Shown here piece after piece: positions 1 to 9,995 of a DNA stretch of 64,000 nt. The DNA lies in contig OX637334.1 of the NCBI GenBank assembly GCA_951799405.1, forward strand, positions 14,384,001 through 14,448,000, in the 5' to 3' direction. The notes under the pieces are model-generated. The model made no database searches. It saw only the letters and a list, made by a program, of their open reading frames with translations, and was not told where the DNA came from. A program made the translations under genes and the position numbers. Source of the DNA: Agapetus fuscipes (lineage: Eukaryota > Arthropoda > Insecta > Trichoptera > Glossosomatidae). Every line of letters begins with the position of its first letter. The stretch's first letter is position 1.

Positions 1-5
1 AGTGT

Positions 6-2477
6 GTGAAAATTGTTGGTCCTAGTGGACGAGGTGTAGTCAATGATAATGGGCGACACCTGATAGCTTTGTGTGCAGAGCACAGCCTTTTTGCATCAAA
101 CACATGGTTTCGACATAAGGATGTGCATCTGTACACAAGGCAGATTGTGGGAAGTCGCACAATCATTGACTACATCTGTGTGGATGAAAGACTGAGAGGA
201 GCCGTAAGAGATAGCCGTGTCTATCGTGGGCCTGAAATAGGCAGTGACCACTATCTCTTATGCGCTAAAATAATGATTGGAGAAGTAAGAAAGAAGAAAC
301 GTAAGAAGAAAGTAAGAAAGCCAAGAATAAAAGTAGAAAGTTTGAGTTGTGAAAACGTGAAAGTGAAGTATAAATCAGAAATACAAAAAAAGTTAAGTGT
401 GAATGAACTTGAAAAGAATGTGAAAGAAAAAGATATTGAAAGCATGTGGAAGTTTATGAAAGAAGGAATGATTGAATGTGCTCGAAAAGTATGTGGAGAA
501 ACGAAAGGTGGAAGATTGAAAGGGGATGCCTGGTGGAATGCTAAAGTAAAAGAGGCTGTGAAAGTGAAGAAGGAATGTTACAAAAAGTTGCTGAACGACA
601 GGAATGATAGAAAGCTAGAAGATGAATATAAGATAGCCAAGCAAATGGCGAAGAATGTAGTTTATGAAAGCAAAGCGAATGAACAGAGAAAGATTGATGA
701 AAAAATGAACAGGAGTTTCACCGACAGTAGGAAGGAATTCTGGAGATAGGTCGGTGCCAATAGGAATAAAGATTCTGCATTGACCACCCCAGGAATCAAA
801 AGTGCTGTTGGTGAGATGGTATGGGAGAATGATGAAGTATGTAAGAGATGGAAAGAATATTTTGAAGGGATTTTTGGTCGGGGCGAAAGAATTTTGTTTA
901 GAAAAATGACAGAAGAGAATGAATTTAGGATTTTGAAAGAAGAAATAAAAGTATCTATTGAATGTTTGAAGAATGGAAAGTCTGCTGGGTTTGATGGAAT
1001 AAATGGTGAAATGTTGAAAGCAGGAGGTGAATGCGTGATAGATTGGATGTACGAATTATGTAAGCTTTGTGTGAATGCAGGAGTAGTACCGATGGATTGG
1101 AGGAAGGCAGTCATTGTTCCCATTTACAAAGGTAAAGGGGACAAAAAAGACTGTCAGAACTTCAGAACAATCAGTCTACTCAGTATACCAGGAAAAGTCT
1201 TCTGTAAGGTGATTATAAAAAATGTGATTCTGACTACTAGTGAAAGGATTTCCGATATACAGTCCGGCTTTATGGCCGGTAGAGGCTGTGTTGATCAGAT
1301 TTTTACGCTACGACAACTTGTTGAAAAACAATTGTCGGTGAGGCGGCAGCTGTTCACGGCCTTTGTAGATCTGGAAAAGGCTTTTGACTCAGTAGACAGA
1401 GGTATGTTATGGGATGGTTTGAAAGCATACGGAGTGAATGGGGCTCTCCTAGGTGCGGTGCATGCAAACCATGAAAATAGTACAGCATGTGTTCGTATTG
1501 ATGATGAGTATAGTGAATGGTTTGAAGTTTTTAAGGGTGTAAGGCAAGGATGTGTGATGAGCCCATGGCTATTTAACATAGTCATGGACAAGTGTGTTCG
1601 AGATGCTAGACTTGATGATTGTGGATTAATGATAGGAGAGAGCAAAGTGAGTGTTCTACTGTATGCGGATGATGCTGTTCTTGTATCGGACTCAGCAGTA
1701 GAATTGCAAACGATGCTCTCTAGATTGAACGAAGCTCTGCTAGGTAATTATTTGAAATTGAATGCAAGTAAGACGAAAGTTTTGATTTTTGAAAGAAATG
1801 AAGAAAATACGACCTACGAATTTAGAATAAACGGAATGAATGTTGATGTGGTAAATGAGTTTGTATACTTGGGAAGTAAGTTTGAAAAAGATGGAAGAAT
1901 GACAGGTGAACTTGAAAGAGGAGTAATGAAGGGCAGGTGTGTACTGGGTGCCACAGCTTGTATCGCCAAAAATCAAAACATTTCTAAAAATGCTCGATTG
2001 GCGGTACGCAGTGGCATACTTTTACCCACCTTGATGTATGGAAGCGAGGCCTGGACGGTGAATGAAAGTGAAATTAGTAAGGTCCATACTGTTGAAATGG
2101 ACTTTCTAAGAAGTATGATTGGGAAAAAACGGAGTGACAAGGTGAGGAATGATTTTGTAAGAAAAGAATGTGGTGCAAAAGAAAGTGTGAAAGTGAAGAT
2201 TAAAAGAAGTTTGCTAAGATGGTTTGGGCATATGGAGAGAATGAATGAGGAAAGACTGACGAAGAAAGTATATGTTGGTAGAATAGATGGATGTCGTGGT
2301 AGAGGAAGACCGAGAAAGGTATGGATGGACCAAATATCCGAAATTGCGAATGAATGGAATATCCAGAGTCATAATAAAATAAGAGCTTGTATGAAGAAGG
2401 TTATGACTCTGGAGGAAATGAAAGAAGTATGCAAGGATAGAAAGAAATGGCGGTTGATCTGTGATGTTGGCGGCTAG
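6..2477 (+). pseudogene. LINE endonuclease-reverse transcriptase with one in-frame stop
   Basis: The frame is open from the window edge to 746, meets TAG at 747-749, and continues in the same frame to the stop at 2475-2477, so a single nonsense codon separates the halves. The first part is the C-terminal piece of an APE-type endonuclease (SRTIIDYICVDER, then GSDHYLL with the catalytic SDH). The second part carries the reverse transcriptase: KSAGFDGI, ISLLSIPGKVF, the catalytic FVDLEKAFD, GVRQGCVMSPWLFNIVMD and YADD. A C-terminal region typical of this family follows (MYGSEAWTVNESEISKVHT, LLRWFGHMERMNEERLTKK, GRGRPRKVWMD, ending KKWRLICDVGG). The true start lies outside the window. The lone stop and otherwise open frame suggest a young copy that is just dead, unless the stop is read through or is a sequencing error. 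Confidence 0.88.
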
Positions 2478-2585
2478 GGTTTATTAAAGTGAAATTGGTT
2501 TTCCGATTTAGTTTTTTATGTCCATGTATATATTGTTATTTATTGATTTTAAAAATGTAATTTGTCATGTATGTTCCTTGACTTA

Positions 2586-2835
2586 TAGGTTGTTATGCGG
2601 CTGACCACCCATAATATAAAAATTGGTTCACTTTGCCAATGTCACCCCTGTTTCAGGAAAGGACGGCAAGAGTTGCAAGGCTTATGTTCATTTGAGATTG
2701 GGTTTTTATATTGTAGGTCCACATGCGGCATGTGTTAGCGCGAAATTATACATATCTGCTTGTGGGAATGCATTTAGTATAAATCTTTAATGATGTATAT
2801 CTTTGCAGCTTAGATTAGATTAGATTAGATTAGAC
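2586..2835 (+). repeat. RTE 3'-tail module (reference copy) with GATTA repeats
   Basis: This is the 3' UTR end of the LINE at 1-2835. Landmarks shared by all copies are a start near CCTTGACTTATAGGTTGGTA, then GGCTGACCACCCATA, TTCACTTTGCCAATGTCACC, CAGGAGTTGCAGGGCTTATG-like text, AAGCGCGAACTTA-like text and an end at TTTGCAACTTAGATTA. Other copies are entered separately as 'tail module'. Confidence 0.9.
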
Positions 2836-2984
2836 TAATTAATTGATGATTCATAACAAAATTATTATATTAATATCTCTTTCTGCAGAGGCAAAAATAG
2901 GTTTTTGATTTGCATTCCACTTCGAAAATCTTTTTATAAAAAAAATCTCGACGGAGTGTAAAAAATATGATTTGATTATTAAAT

Positions 2985-3205
2985 ATTATGCTCTTCGCTG
3001 AGTTGAATAAACTAATCTGCAATAACCAAAGACCGGTCATCAAAAATCTTTCCAGCCTTACAGCAACGGGGTACTGCTTGAGAATTTTTGTTACGACGAC
3101 CACTTTTAATAAAGACGCCTAAGCTCCCAGAGGACCATTGAGGTGTGATTCACACAAAAACAGCGCTCGCCAATTACATCATTCTAATATTTATATTGAT
3201 AACAT
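2985..3205 (+). repeat. SINE-A fragment (tRNA-derived SINE, head missing)
   Basis: The body matches the full SINE-A copies at 6129 and 17337: GACCGGTCATCAAAAAT, CAGCCTTACAGCAA, CTTGAGAAT, then TTGAGGTGTGATTCACAC and AACAGCGCTCGCCAA. The tRNA-like head with A and B boxes is absent. Confidence 0.75.
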
Positions 3206-4706
3206 AAACATACTTAAATTACACATTGTGAACATTTTGTTGTTATTAAGTAAATTTAAAAAATGCATTTTTTCTTACCATTAATCTGTCTTCTGTAGTT
3301 TTAGGTTCTTCGCTTTCACTCCCTACGCCACTGGACGCGGAATTTGAATTCATCTTCATTGTCCAAATAAGTGAAAAACTAAATCACATATAGGTACGCC
3401 ACTGTGTTTTAAAAAACACTAAATTAGGTACCTACATGTGCTTGTACTTTAGCATATGCTTTACTTAACTGCAATTACGGTCGTTTGACGTGAAAATGAA
3501 TCAAGCTTTTTGGGTACTTGACGAACCGTTTTATGAGAACTTTATTCTTGACATTTATTGGCGGCCAGAACGTCTTCAGGAGACACCCTTTTTGTGATGA
3601 AAAGGGGTACTTATTCCCATAAGTACATCACAATTAATATTAAAATATTAAAAATATGGAAAAAACACTGTTTATTAAAAAAAAAACTTGTTGATTGTTT
3701 AAAAACAAATATTGAATACAATAATACCGGTTTCGGCCTCATGGCCATCTTGTGATAAATAAAAAGTTTTATATAAAATAGTTCTACAAAGTTTTCGCTG
3801 AATTTCGCTGAAATTTCATAAAAAAACAATAAATATTTCATAATAACTCGCGCGCGTAACTTATAGTTGTGATTAAAATTACAGCAATGAGGTCGGAACA
3901 TTTAAGAATTTGTTATTTTTTCCTCTGCGAGCAAACGTCAATCTTGTATGGGGCTGCCGTCCTTAGCCACCAATAACAAAATACTTGTATGCCTTTTCCC
4001 TAGCAATCCGAACGGGTGACGACACAATATTGTCTACGTGAATTCACACGCGGACGTCATTATGTTTTTGTTTTGTTTCGATATCAATAGATGGTACCTA
4101 CTACGTCACAACAAGGGTGTCTCTTGAAAACGAAACGTCAAGAATATTATAAGTTTTCCTACAACGCAACGGCTTGTCAACACCCAAAAATTTTAATTGA
4201 TTTTAAAAATAATGCAGTTTTCTGAATTTCTCTATGTTTTAATTTGTTACCTATATAATTGGTACCAAGACCACACGCGATTCTAAACTAGAAAAAAAAT
4301 GTTGTTTTAAATCCACAATTTACTTTTAAACTCACAAAAATAGCCCAAAAATAAAGCTCCAAAATCATAAGTATCGTTTTCACTTTAAGTGAATTCAAAA
4401 ACAGAAAAACACGTGTGTTTTGACGGTGATTGATTTTGTATAGACTAGAACGTCATCCCTTTACCGAGGGTGTTTTCAGACTGATTGTGGCGACGTGTTT
4501 TAAACTGATTTTGTATGGAGCTACCATGGAAACGGTACCCCAAGTATAAAACTTCACGTTGAAACTAAAACGTTTGTACAAACAATTACAGAAACTGAAA
4601 CAGCGCCTCTGATAAGATTTTATACATTTTTGGTAAAACGATATGGTAGAAGGGAAACGTAAAGTCAAATAGTTACCTACTTGAGGTCCCAAGTTTCATG
4701 AAAAAT
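3206..4706. other. Gene-free, AT-rich intergenic stretch
   Basis: No coding sequence can be supported. It contains ends that look hAT-like (ACGCCACTG at about 3330 and 3397) and one copy of the dispersed CRE/X-box-like repeat around 3942-4015 (GTTATTGG-type text, CCCTAGCAATCCG, GGGTGACG on the opposite orientation to most copies). Nothing else is recognisable. Confidence 0.5.
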
Positions 4707-4708
4707 AC

Positions 4709-5212
4709 GATACTTGGAAAAATAACAATTGTGATAGATTGTAATGTTTGGGCTTATTATTTTATTTATATCGATGGGCTTATATCTTTTTTTTAACAAA
4801 TAATAGCTGTCTACAAACAAATTGAAATAGGTTGGTATGAGGCTGACCAGCCATACTGTTAAAATCGCTTCACTTTGCCAATGTCACCCTTGTTTCAGAG
4901 AAAGTCGGCAGGAGTTGTAAGATTTATATTCATGTGAGGCTCGCTTTATTTTGTAAGTACGATACTTGGAAAAATAACAATTGTGATAGATTGTAATGTT
5001 TGGGTTTATTATTTTATTTATATCGATGGGTTTATATCTTTTTTTTAACAAATAATAGTTGTCTACAAACAAATTGAAATAGGTTGGTATGAGGCTGACC
5101 AGCCATACTGTTAAAATCGCTTCACTTTGCCAATGTCACCCTTGTTTCAGAGAAAGTCGGCAGGAGTTGTAAGATTTATATTAATGTGAGGCTCGCTTTA
5201 TTTTGTAAGTAC
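4709..5212 (+). repeat. Recent tandem duplication of a 252-bp segment
   Basis: The segment starting GATACTTGGAAAAATAAC at 4709 restarts at 4961, period 252 bp. Only a few substitutions separate the copies (for example GGGCTT/GGGTTT and AGCTG/AGTTG). Each unit contains the 5' half of an RTE tail module (from about 4829 and 5081). Only the second unit continues into the module's 3' half, so the duplication came after the tail module was inserted. Confidence 0.9.
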
Positions 5213-5320
5213 ATATGTAGCATGTATGAGCTCGAACTTACATGTGTCTGATTGTAAGCCTGCATAAACTATAAATTTTAATTTTTAATTTAAACTTACA
5301 ACTTGGATTATAAATAATTA
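5081..5320 (+). repeat. RTE tail module
   Basis: It starts AGGTTGGTATGAGGCTGACC and runs through TTCACTTTGCCAATGTCACC to AACTTGGATTATAAATAATT. The truncated twin copy is at 4829-4960. Confidence 0.8.
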
Positions 5321-5439
5321 TAGATGTAAAAGAGGAAAAGGAAAACCAAGAACTACAGACACCTATGCCTTGATCATGGCACACGCTGTATTATGGAGTC
5401 TGTTGCTAAATTTTCCCTGGGAAAATGGAACCTGTTTAA

Positions 5440-5560
5440 TATTACAGGTAAGGGGGCAGCCTTACGCCAACCCCTTGAAGTGGGGTTTTCCCTCTACCGT
5501 AGGACCAGGCTCTCATTTCTACTGAAGGCTGAGTTTATGCCACTACTCGTCAGGCCCTCT
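5440..5560 (-). repeat. SINE-B fragment
   Basis: This shares GGTAAGGGGGC, CCTTACGCCAACC, GAAGTGGG-type text and CTCATTTCT...GAAGGCTGAGT with the full SINE-B copies at 17690 and 60086, in the same (minus) orientation. The tRNA-like head is missing. Confidence 0.65.
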
Positions 5561-6128
5561 CCAAGCTTGGTCGTCGTAATCAGCGCCATTTTTTCAAGCA
5601 ATATCCAGTTGCTGTGAGTCGGAATGCAGGTCGCTACGCTACAAACAACTTATAACAGGACAAGAAGAGTGGAGTCGATTTTTCAGAGACTCTGGACACC
5701 CCTAATGAAGAAAAATATACAGTTTATATCTTAATTATTAATAGCTGGACGTCCTCATCTCAGGATCCATGAGCCCATTTGATTTATTTTGTGAATCTCA
5801 AATCGTAATATCTAAACCAATAAAAGGAAGACGAAGGGTTTTCCACATCTTTACTGAAAGCATTTCAAAATAATTAAAGGCGCGAATAAGAAGATAAGTT
5901 TTCAATGTCAGAGAAATTTAAATTATCAAATACAAACAGGAATGAATTATTATTTTTTTTACCATGAGTCAAGGTTTTATTTTTTACCTTTCAAGAATAC
6001 TCGTACCTAAACGATTTGTTTTTTTTTTGTTTTTCTCTACTTACCTACATATTTTTCAACTTAAAATACGCGCTACAGACGGTCATACATACGATGCAAG
6101 CTATTTTTATAGATCTAAGTATGTTTGG

Positions 6129-6445
6129 ACCAGTCTGTAGTCTAGTGGTTAACGCTACGGACTCGTACCTAAACCGAAGGACCCGAGTTTGATTCCCGGC
6201 GGAGCACAAAAAAATATCATTTTAATTTTCAAAAATTGCTCTTCGCTTGGTTGAAAAATTCATGTGCCTTTACAAAGACCGGTAACCAAAGGTCCATCCA
6301 GCCTTACCAGCAACTGGGTCTTGCTTGAGAATCTATAGCAATGACCAACCTTGTAGAGGGCTCTTGAGGTGTGATTCACACTAAAACAGTGCTCACCATA
6401 TAAATCATTCGAATAATATTTGTATTATTATGTAGGTAGTAATTA
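6129..6445 (+). repeat. SINE-A, full-length tRNA-derived SINE
   Basis: The head is tRNA-like: an A box in TAGTCTAGTGGTTAACGC and a B box in GAGTTTGATTCCCGGCGG. The body follows (CTCTTCGCTTGGTTGAAAAA, AAAGACCGGTAACC, CAGCCTTACCAGCAACTGGG) and then the hallmark CTCTTGAGGTGTGATTCACA, with an ATT-rich end. Pol III internal promoter boxes identify it as a SINE; it is not a functional tRNA gene. Confidence 0.85.
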
Positions 6446-6596
6446 CGGACGTCATCTTGTACAGCATTACTTTGATAGTTCACCTTGAAGATGTTGTGTT
6501 GTCTGCTTGTGGTGCTTATTTCATATATAATAAAGCGTTATAAGTACCAAATACTTTAAAATAGACCATACATGTTAAACTGGTATGAGTGGAAAA

Positions 6597-6775
6597 TTAC
6601 TCGTGCTGCATGTACTTACAAAATAAGCCAAACCTCAAATGAACATACACCCAGAAACTTTTGTTGGCTTTCCCTGAAACAGTGGTGACATCAGCAAAAG
6701 TGGTCCAATTTGTACAGTAGATACCTACCTATGGGTGATCAGCCTCATACCAAACTATAAGTCGAGGAACATACA
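6597..6775 (-). repeat. RTE tail module, minus strand
   Basis: Reverse complement of the module: it reads CCTCAAATGAACATACACCC, CCTGAAACAGTGGTGACATC and GATCAGCCTCATACCAAACT, and ends in ATAAGTCGAGGAAC, the usual module start. The 3' part after the AAGCGCGAAC landmark is missing. Confidence 0.75.
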
Positions 6776-7069
6776 AAAGTGGCACGCAGAGATAATGACA
6801 TGGAGCGGGTTATACTTTTTACAGCCATTTGAAAACTTCTAACGTCATGCGTAAATTTATGAAAACATTTCATTGTTCCAAACATGTTCCAAATATAATA
6901 TTTATTTTATTTTTGATCACAATACATATTGGAACCATCGATGTATAGAAACCATCGATATATTGAATATTATACCCCCATGATTGAAACGACTTATTCA
7001 GAGTTTCAAAATATTTTTAGTTAGTCAATGTTTCTGACCGGTCACAGTCTGGATTCACGGCATGTAGGT

Positions 7070-7145
7070 ATGTCCGGTCGGATAGCTCCATTCGTAAAAC
7101 GTTTGTGCCATAAGTTGGAGGGCTATGGTTCGATCTCCAAAAGAG
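7070..7145 (+). repeat. SINE-B tRNA-like head, diverged
   Basis: GTCCGGTCGGATAGCTCCAT and TATGGTTCGATCTCC match the A- and B-box region of SINE-B (CGATAGCTCAGTTGG and GGGTTCGAATCCCAC in full copies). The remainder is not recognisable, so this is an old fragment. Confidence 0.5.
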
Positions 7146-7149
7146 GATT

Positions 7150-8371
7150 CAATAACAATTTTTTTTTTAATCTAGAGTTAGTGCATTCACAGAGTGAAAA
7201 TTCATTTTAATTTAATTTCAAAAAACTTTTTCAAAACATAGTTTCATTTTCACCTAGATGGACGGATAAAGTCCGATAGCGCTTAGGCCTTGTTAACTCA
7301 AAATAAGTGAATTTATTAAAATTAAGGAAAAATATTAAGGTGTAGGTATATTTTTCTGAGTAGGTACCAAAAGTTTTAGTGCTGAAACGAAATAAACTGA
7401 GAAGTATTCTCACATTAGTTTAAGGCAATTTTATAGATCCACAAAATAAGGCTTGACCTATATTCACAAAGAAGGAGAATTTATAAGAGCAGTGGCTCTA
7501 AAAGTATGGATCAGTTACCTATATGTAAATTTTTAAACTAAATAAGAACGGATAAGACGAAAGAACGAGATTGGCATCATTCAATAGGAATGAAAGAAAT
7601 ACAATCTAACATTATAGGATTCGGCTCCAACTAGGATATCAGAATAATTTCTCCTCTCTGTGTTTATTTAAAAATCATAGAACCCGTAGAGTTTACTCAG
7701 ATTTCACAAGAAATGAGAACGTCCCAGAGAAATCCGCACCCCTTGTGATTTACAGTTCCACTAAGCACGTGCGACCCTTCGGGGATAACACCGAACACGT
7801 TAAGAAGTTGCTCTATATGCTCAGCTTAGTTGCGATAAATATTGAGGATCAATGGAATATATATATTATTTAGCACTGCTAATGTTAATTATTACCTAAC
7901 AATCTATTCAATCGTGTTTTTTTTCTGTAATAAAAATATAAAGATATTAGATAGGCAACATAGGACTCGGAGTTTTATCTGGTTTAGAAACACTGACATA
8001 ACAAGGGTATAGCCCCTTATCTTTTAAAGGTGTTTTCATGTACCACCTTTGACCGGCCTTTTGTATACATAAGTAACTAGGTACCTAGTGCACCATATAC
8101 CTACCTACACCTCAAGTATGAAACATTAACATTTCAAGCATAGCATGTACCTACGCAAAAACGTATGAGAACTTAAACACCGCTTATAATGAGTGTTTGA
8201 GTTTCCATACATTGTTGTAAAACTCCGTTCAAACGTAGCTTTATACTATTGGTTAGTAGGTACCTACTGCATAATTTATTCAAAGCCGTGGCGAGCGTGT
8301 CCGACACTTTTCGACTCCCAAATAAAAACACGAAAAAACGATTCAAATATAACAACACTTTAGTTTCATAA
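7150..8371. other. Gene-free stretch with a SINE-B 3' end
   Basis: No coding sequence is supported. At 7748-7835 a plus-strand SINE-B 3' end is visible (CGACCCTTCGGGGATAACAC, GTTAAGAAGTTG, CAGCTTAGTTGCG). The text around 8170-8260 resembles 31305-31420 (AATGAGTG, AGTTTC, TACATT, AAACGTA), so it is probably an old dispersed repeat. Confidence 0.45.
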
Positions 8372-8716
8372 ATCATTTTTTATCCAGGGGCGACCCAAGA
8401 TGTTCAAGTGGGGAGTGGGAAGCCCACGGCTGATATAGCTGGATGATGTTAAGGGGACTACAGCCTACAGGGAGGAGGAATGGAGACAAAATGAAGGAAG
8501 AGGATGAGATACAAAGGAGCTCCTGCCAACCATTAAGCAGAGAAAACTTATGTAGTTCGGTCACATTTGAGAAATGAGAAGTACCTACCGTCTCCTTTAT
8601 CTTATCATACAGGGTAAGATTGAGGGGAGAAGATCTCAGGGACGCCGTAGGACATCGTGGCTGAAAAACCTGCGACAGTGGTTCGGCAGAAGCACCAAGT
8701 CCCTGTTTCGAGCCTA
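8372..8716 (+). pseudogene. LINE reverse-transcriptase C-terminus, frame-broken
   Basis: The last part reads KIEGRRSQGRRRTSWLKNL and then RQWFGRSTKSLFRA before a stop, a very common C-terminal pattern of RTE-type LINE polyproteins. Upstream, HLRNEKY-like text is only readable in another frame, so the copy has frameshifts. It is a different LINE family from the one at 1-2835. It is truncated and dead. Confidence 0.7.
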
Positions 8717-8727
8717 AAAAAATATAA

Positions 8728-8978
8728 TTTGTCGTGTATGTTCATTGACTTATAGGTTGGTATGCGGCTGACCACCCATGCTGTAAAAATGGTTCACTTT
8801 GCCAATGTCACCCCTGTTTCAGGGAAGGACGGCAAGAGTTGCAAGGTGTATGTCCATTTGAGATTTGGGTTTTATGTTGTGGGTTCACATGAGGCATGTG
8901 CAAGCGCGAACTTGTACGTGTCTGGTTGTGGGAATGCATGTAATGTGAATCTCCAATGTAACATATTATGTATCTTTT
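8728..8978 (+). repeat. RTE tail module
   Basis: It starts TATGTTCATTGACTTATAGG and carries GGCTGACCACCCATGCTG, TTCACTTTGCCAATGTCACC and TTGTGGGAATGCATGTAATG. It lies directly after the LINE C-terminus at 8372, which belongs to another family. Confidence 0.85.
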
Positions 8979-8992
8979 AATTTTTTTTTAAT

Positions 8993-9066
8993 AGATTTGT
9001 GAAGAGGAATGCAATTCACCAACCTATTCTGCCTGGCCAGAAACAGGTATTAATATCATCATTTAA
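8993..9066 (-). repeat. Short dispersed repeat, inverted copy at 12271-12345
   Basis: ATAGATTTGTGAAGAGGAAT, CACCAACCTATTCTGCC and CCAGAAACAGGTATTAAT are found again in inverse orientation at 12271-12345, and partly at 50145-50205. The minus-strand text could be the very end of a LINE, but I cannot show it. Confidence 0.6.
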
Positions 9067-9119
9067 TAATTCATTATTGATGATCGCCGATCTTTGATAG
9101 AAGTGGCACAAAAAGTGAT

Positions 9120-9205
9120 TTGAGAGGGCCCTTGAGGTGTGACACACACAAAAACGGCGCTCTTTTATTATGTGTACCTTATAAATAAATTATTCTTGTA
9201 AATAT
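9120..9205 (+). repeat. SINE-A tail fragment
   Basis: GGGCCCTTGAGGTGTGACAC and AAAAACGGCGCTC match the SINE-A end. The head and most of the body are missing. Confidence 0.55.
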
Positions 9206-9724
9206 ATATATAAAAAGAAGAAGGGAGGAGGGGGTTGAATAACAGGGAGACTTATTGGAAAAAGTCTATATCCAGGTGTAGACAGTGGGAGAAATAATTC
9301 ATTATTACCTACACAACTACGATTTATCTTCAGTATGGCTGGTCAAGCTCATAACACAGGGACCATAAAAAACGCTCTAATATTGAGAATAATTTCATTC
9401 AGATATGTTTTCTACCCACTCAAGGTCGACAAAGTATTATTACCTATAAAAGATCCATTAAAACCTCAAATCACTTTGTAAACCTTTTTCCTTTTAAGAA
9501 AGCAATACTAAAGTGGTATTTGAACATTAAATCAAAAAGCTCATTGGAAAATCATATCCTTCACGCCTGAGACACAGGATTTTCCTAGTTCAGGCACATG
9601 TAGATATTATTTTCTTGTTAAGTTAAATTCCTTATGTGTACAAATGTAATTTAATGTAATGTAATGTTAAGAGGTGCTTTCGTATACATTTTTGTAAAAT
9701 TATTTGTTGTATATTTTTAATGAA

Positions 9725-9900
9725 TAAGTTATTATTATTATTTCTTTCCCCATTCTCATCCCACGCTTGGACGTAGGCCTCCTCCAATCTTCTCCACGCC
9801 TTTCTATCAACTGCTGTGTTCAGCCATCCCCGGTGCGCAGTTCCCTGAATGTCATCCAACCCTCTCAGTTGGGGTCTTCCTACTCCTCGCTATAATATCC
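9725..9900 (-). pseudogene. LINE C-terminal fragment with AAT-repeat tail
   Basis: On the minus strand the text reads LDDIQGTAHRGWLNTAVDRK, then AWRRLEEAYVQAWDENG, then a stretch of AAT repeats. The 'AxDRxxWRRLEEAYVQ' pattern is typical of the extreme C-terminus of insect LINE polyproteins, and the trinucleotide tail fits a LINE 3' end. It is severely 5'-truncated. Confidence 0.65.
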
Positions 9901-9995
9901 TGGGTCGTATTGGATGATGCTTTTCAAACACTTGTCACGATGCTTTCATGCAACTTGGCTTAAGGGCATCAGTGACCCCAGTGGATCTTCTAGCT

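Larger units (their letters stand above)
1..2835 (+). mobile_element. RTE-like non-LTR retrotransposon (LINE), 5' end outside window
   Basis: A near-continuous endonuclease/reverse-transcriptase frame (to 2477) is followed by about 350 bp of 3' UTR and a tail of GATTA repeats (about 2811-2834). The UTR contains the ~250-bp tail module that recurs about 20 times in the window. The protein resembles insect sequences often annotated 'craniofacial development protein 2-like', which are RTE-type LINE products; the exact clade is my inference. Related 5'-truncated copies lie at 21945-22615, 27610-28561, 38450-38700 and 38745-39790. Confidence 0.9.

Noticed and set aside
3280..3359. Minus-strand exon-like sequence with ATG (MKMNSNSASSGVGSESEEPK) and a GTAAG donor
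   Set aside because: The frame meets a stop just before the donor, and the region overlaps a hAT-like CAGTGGCGTA end.
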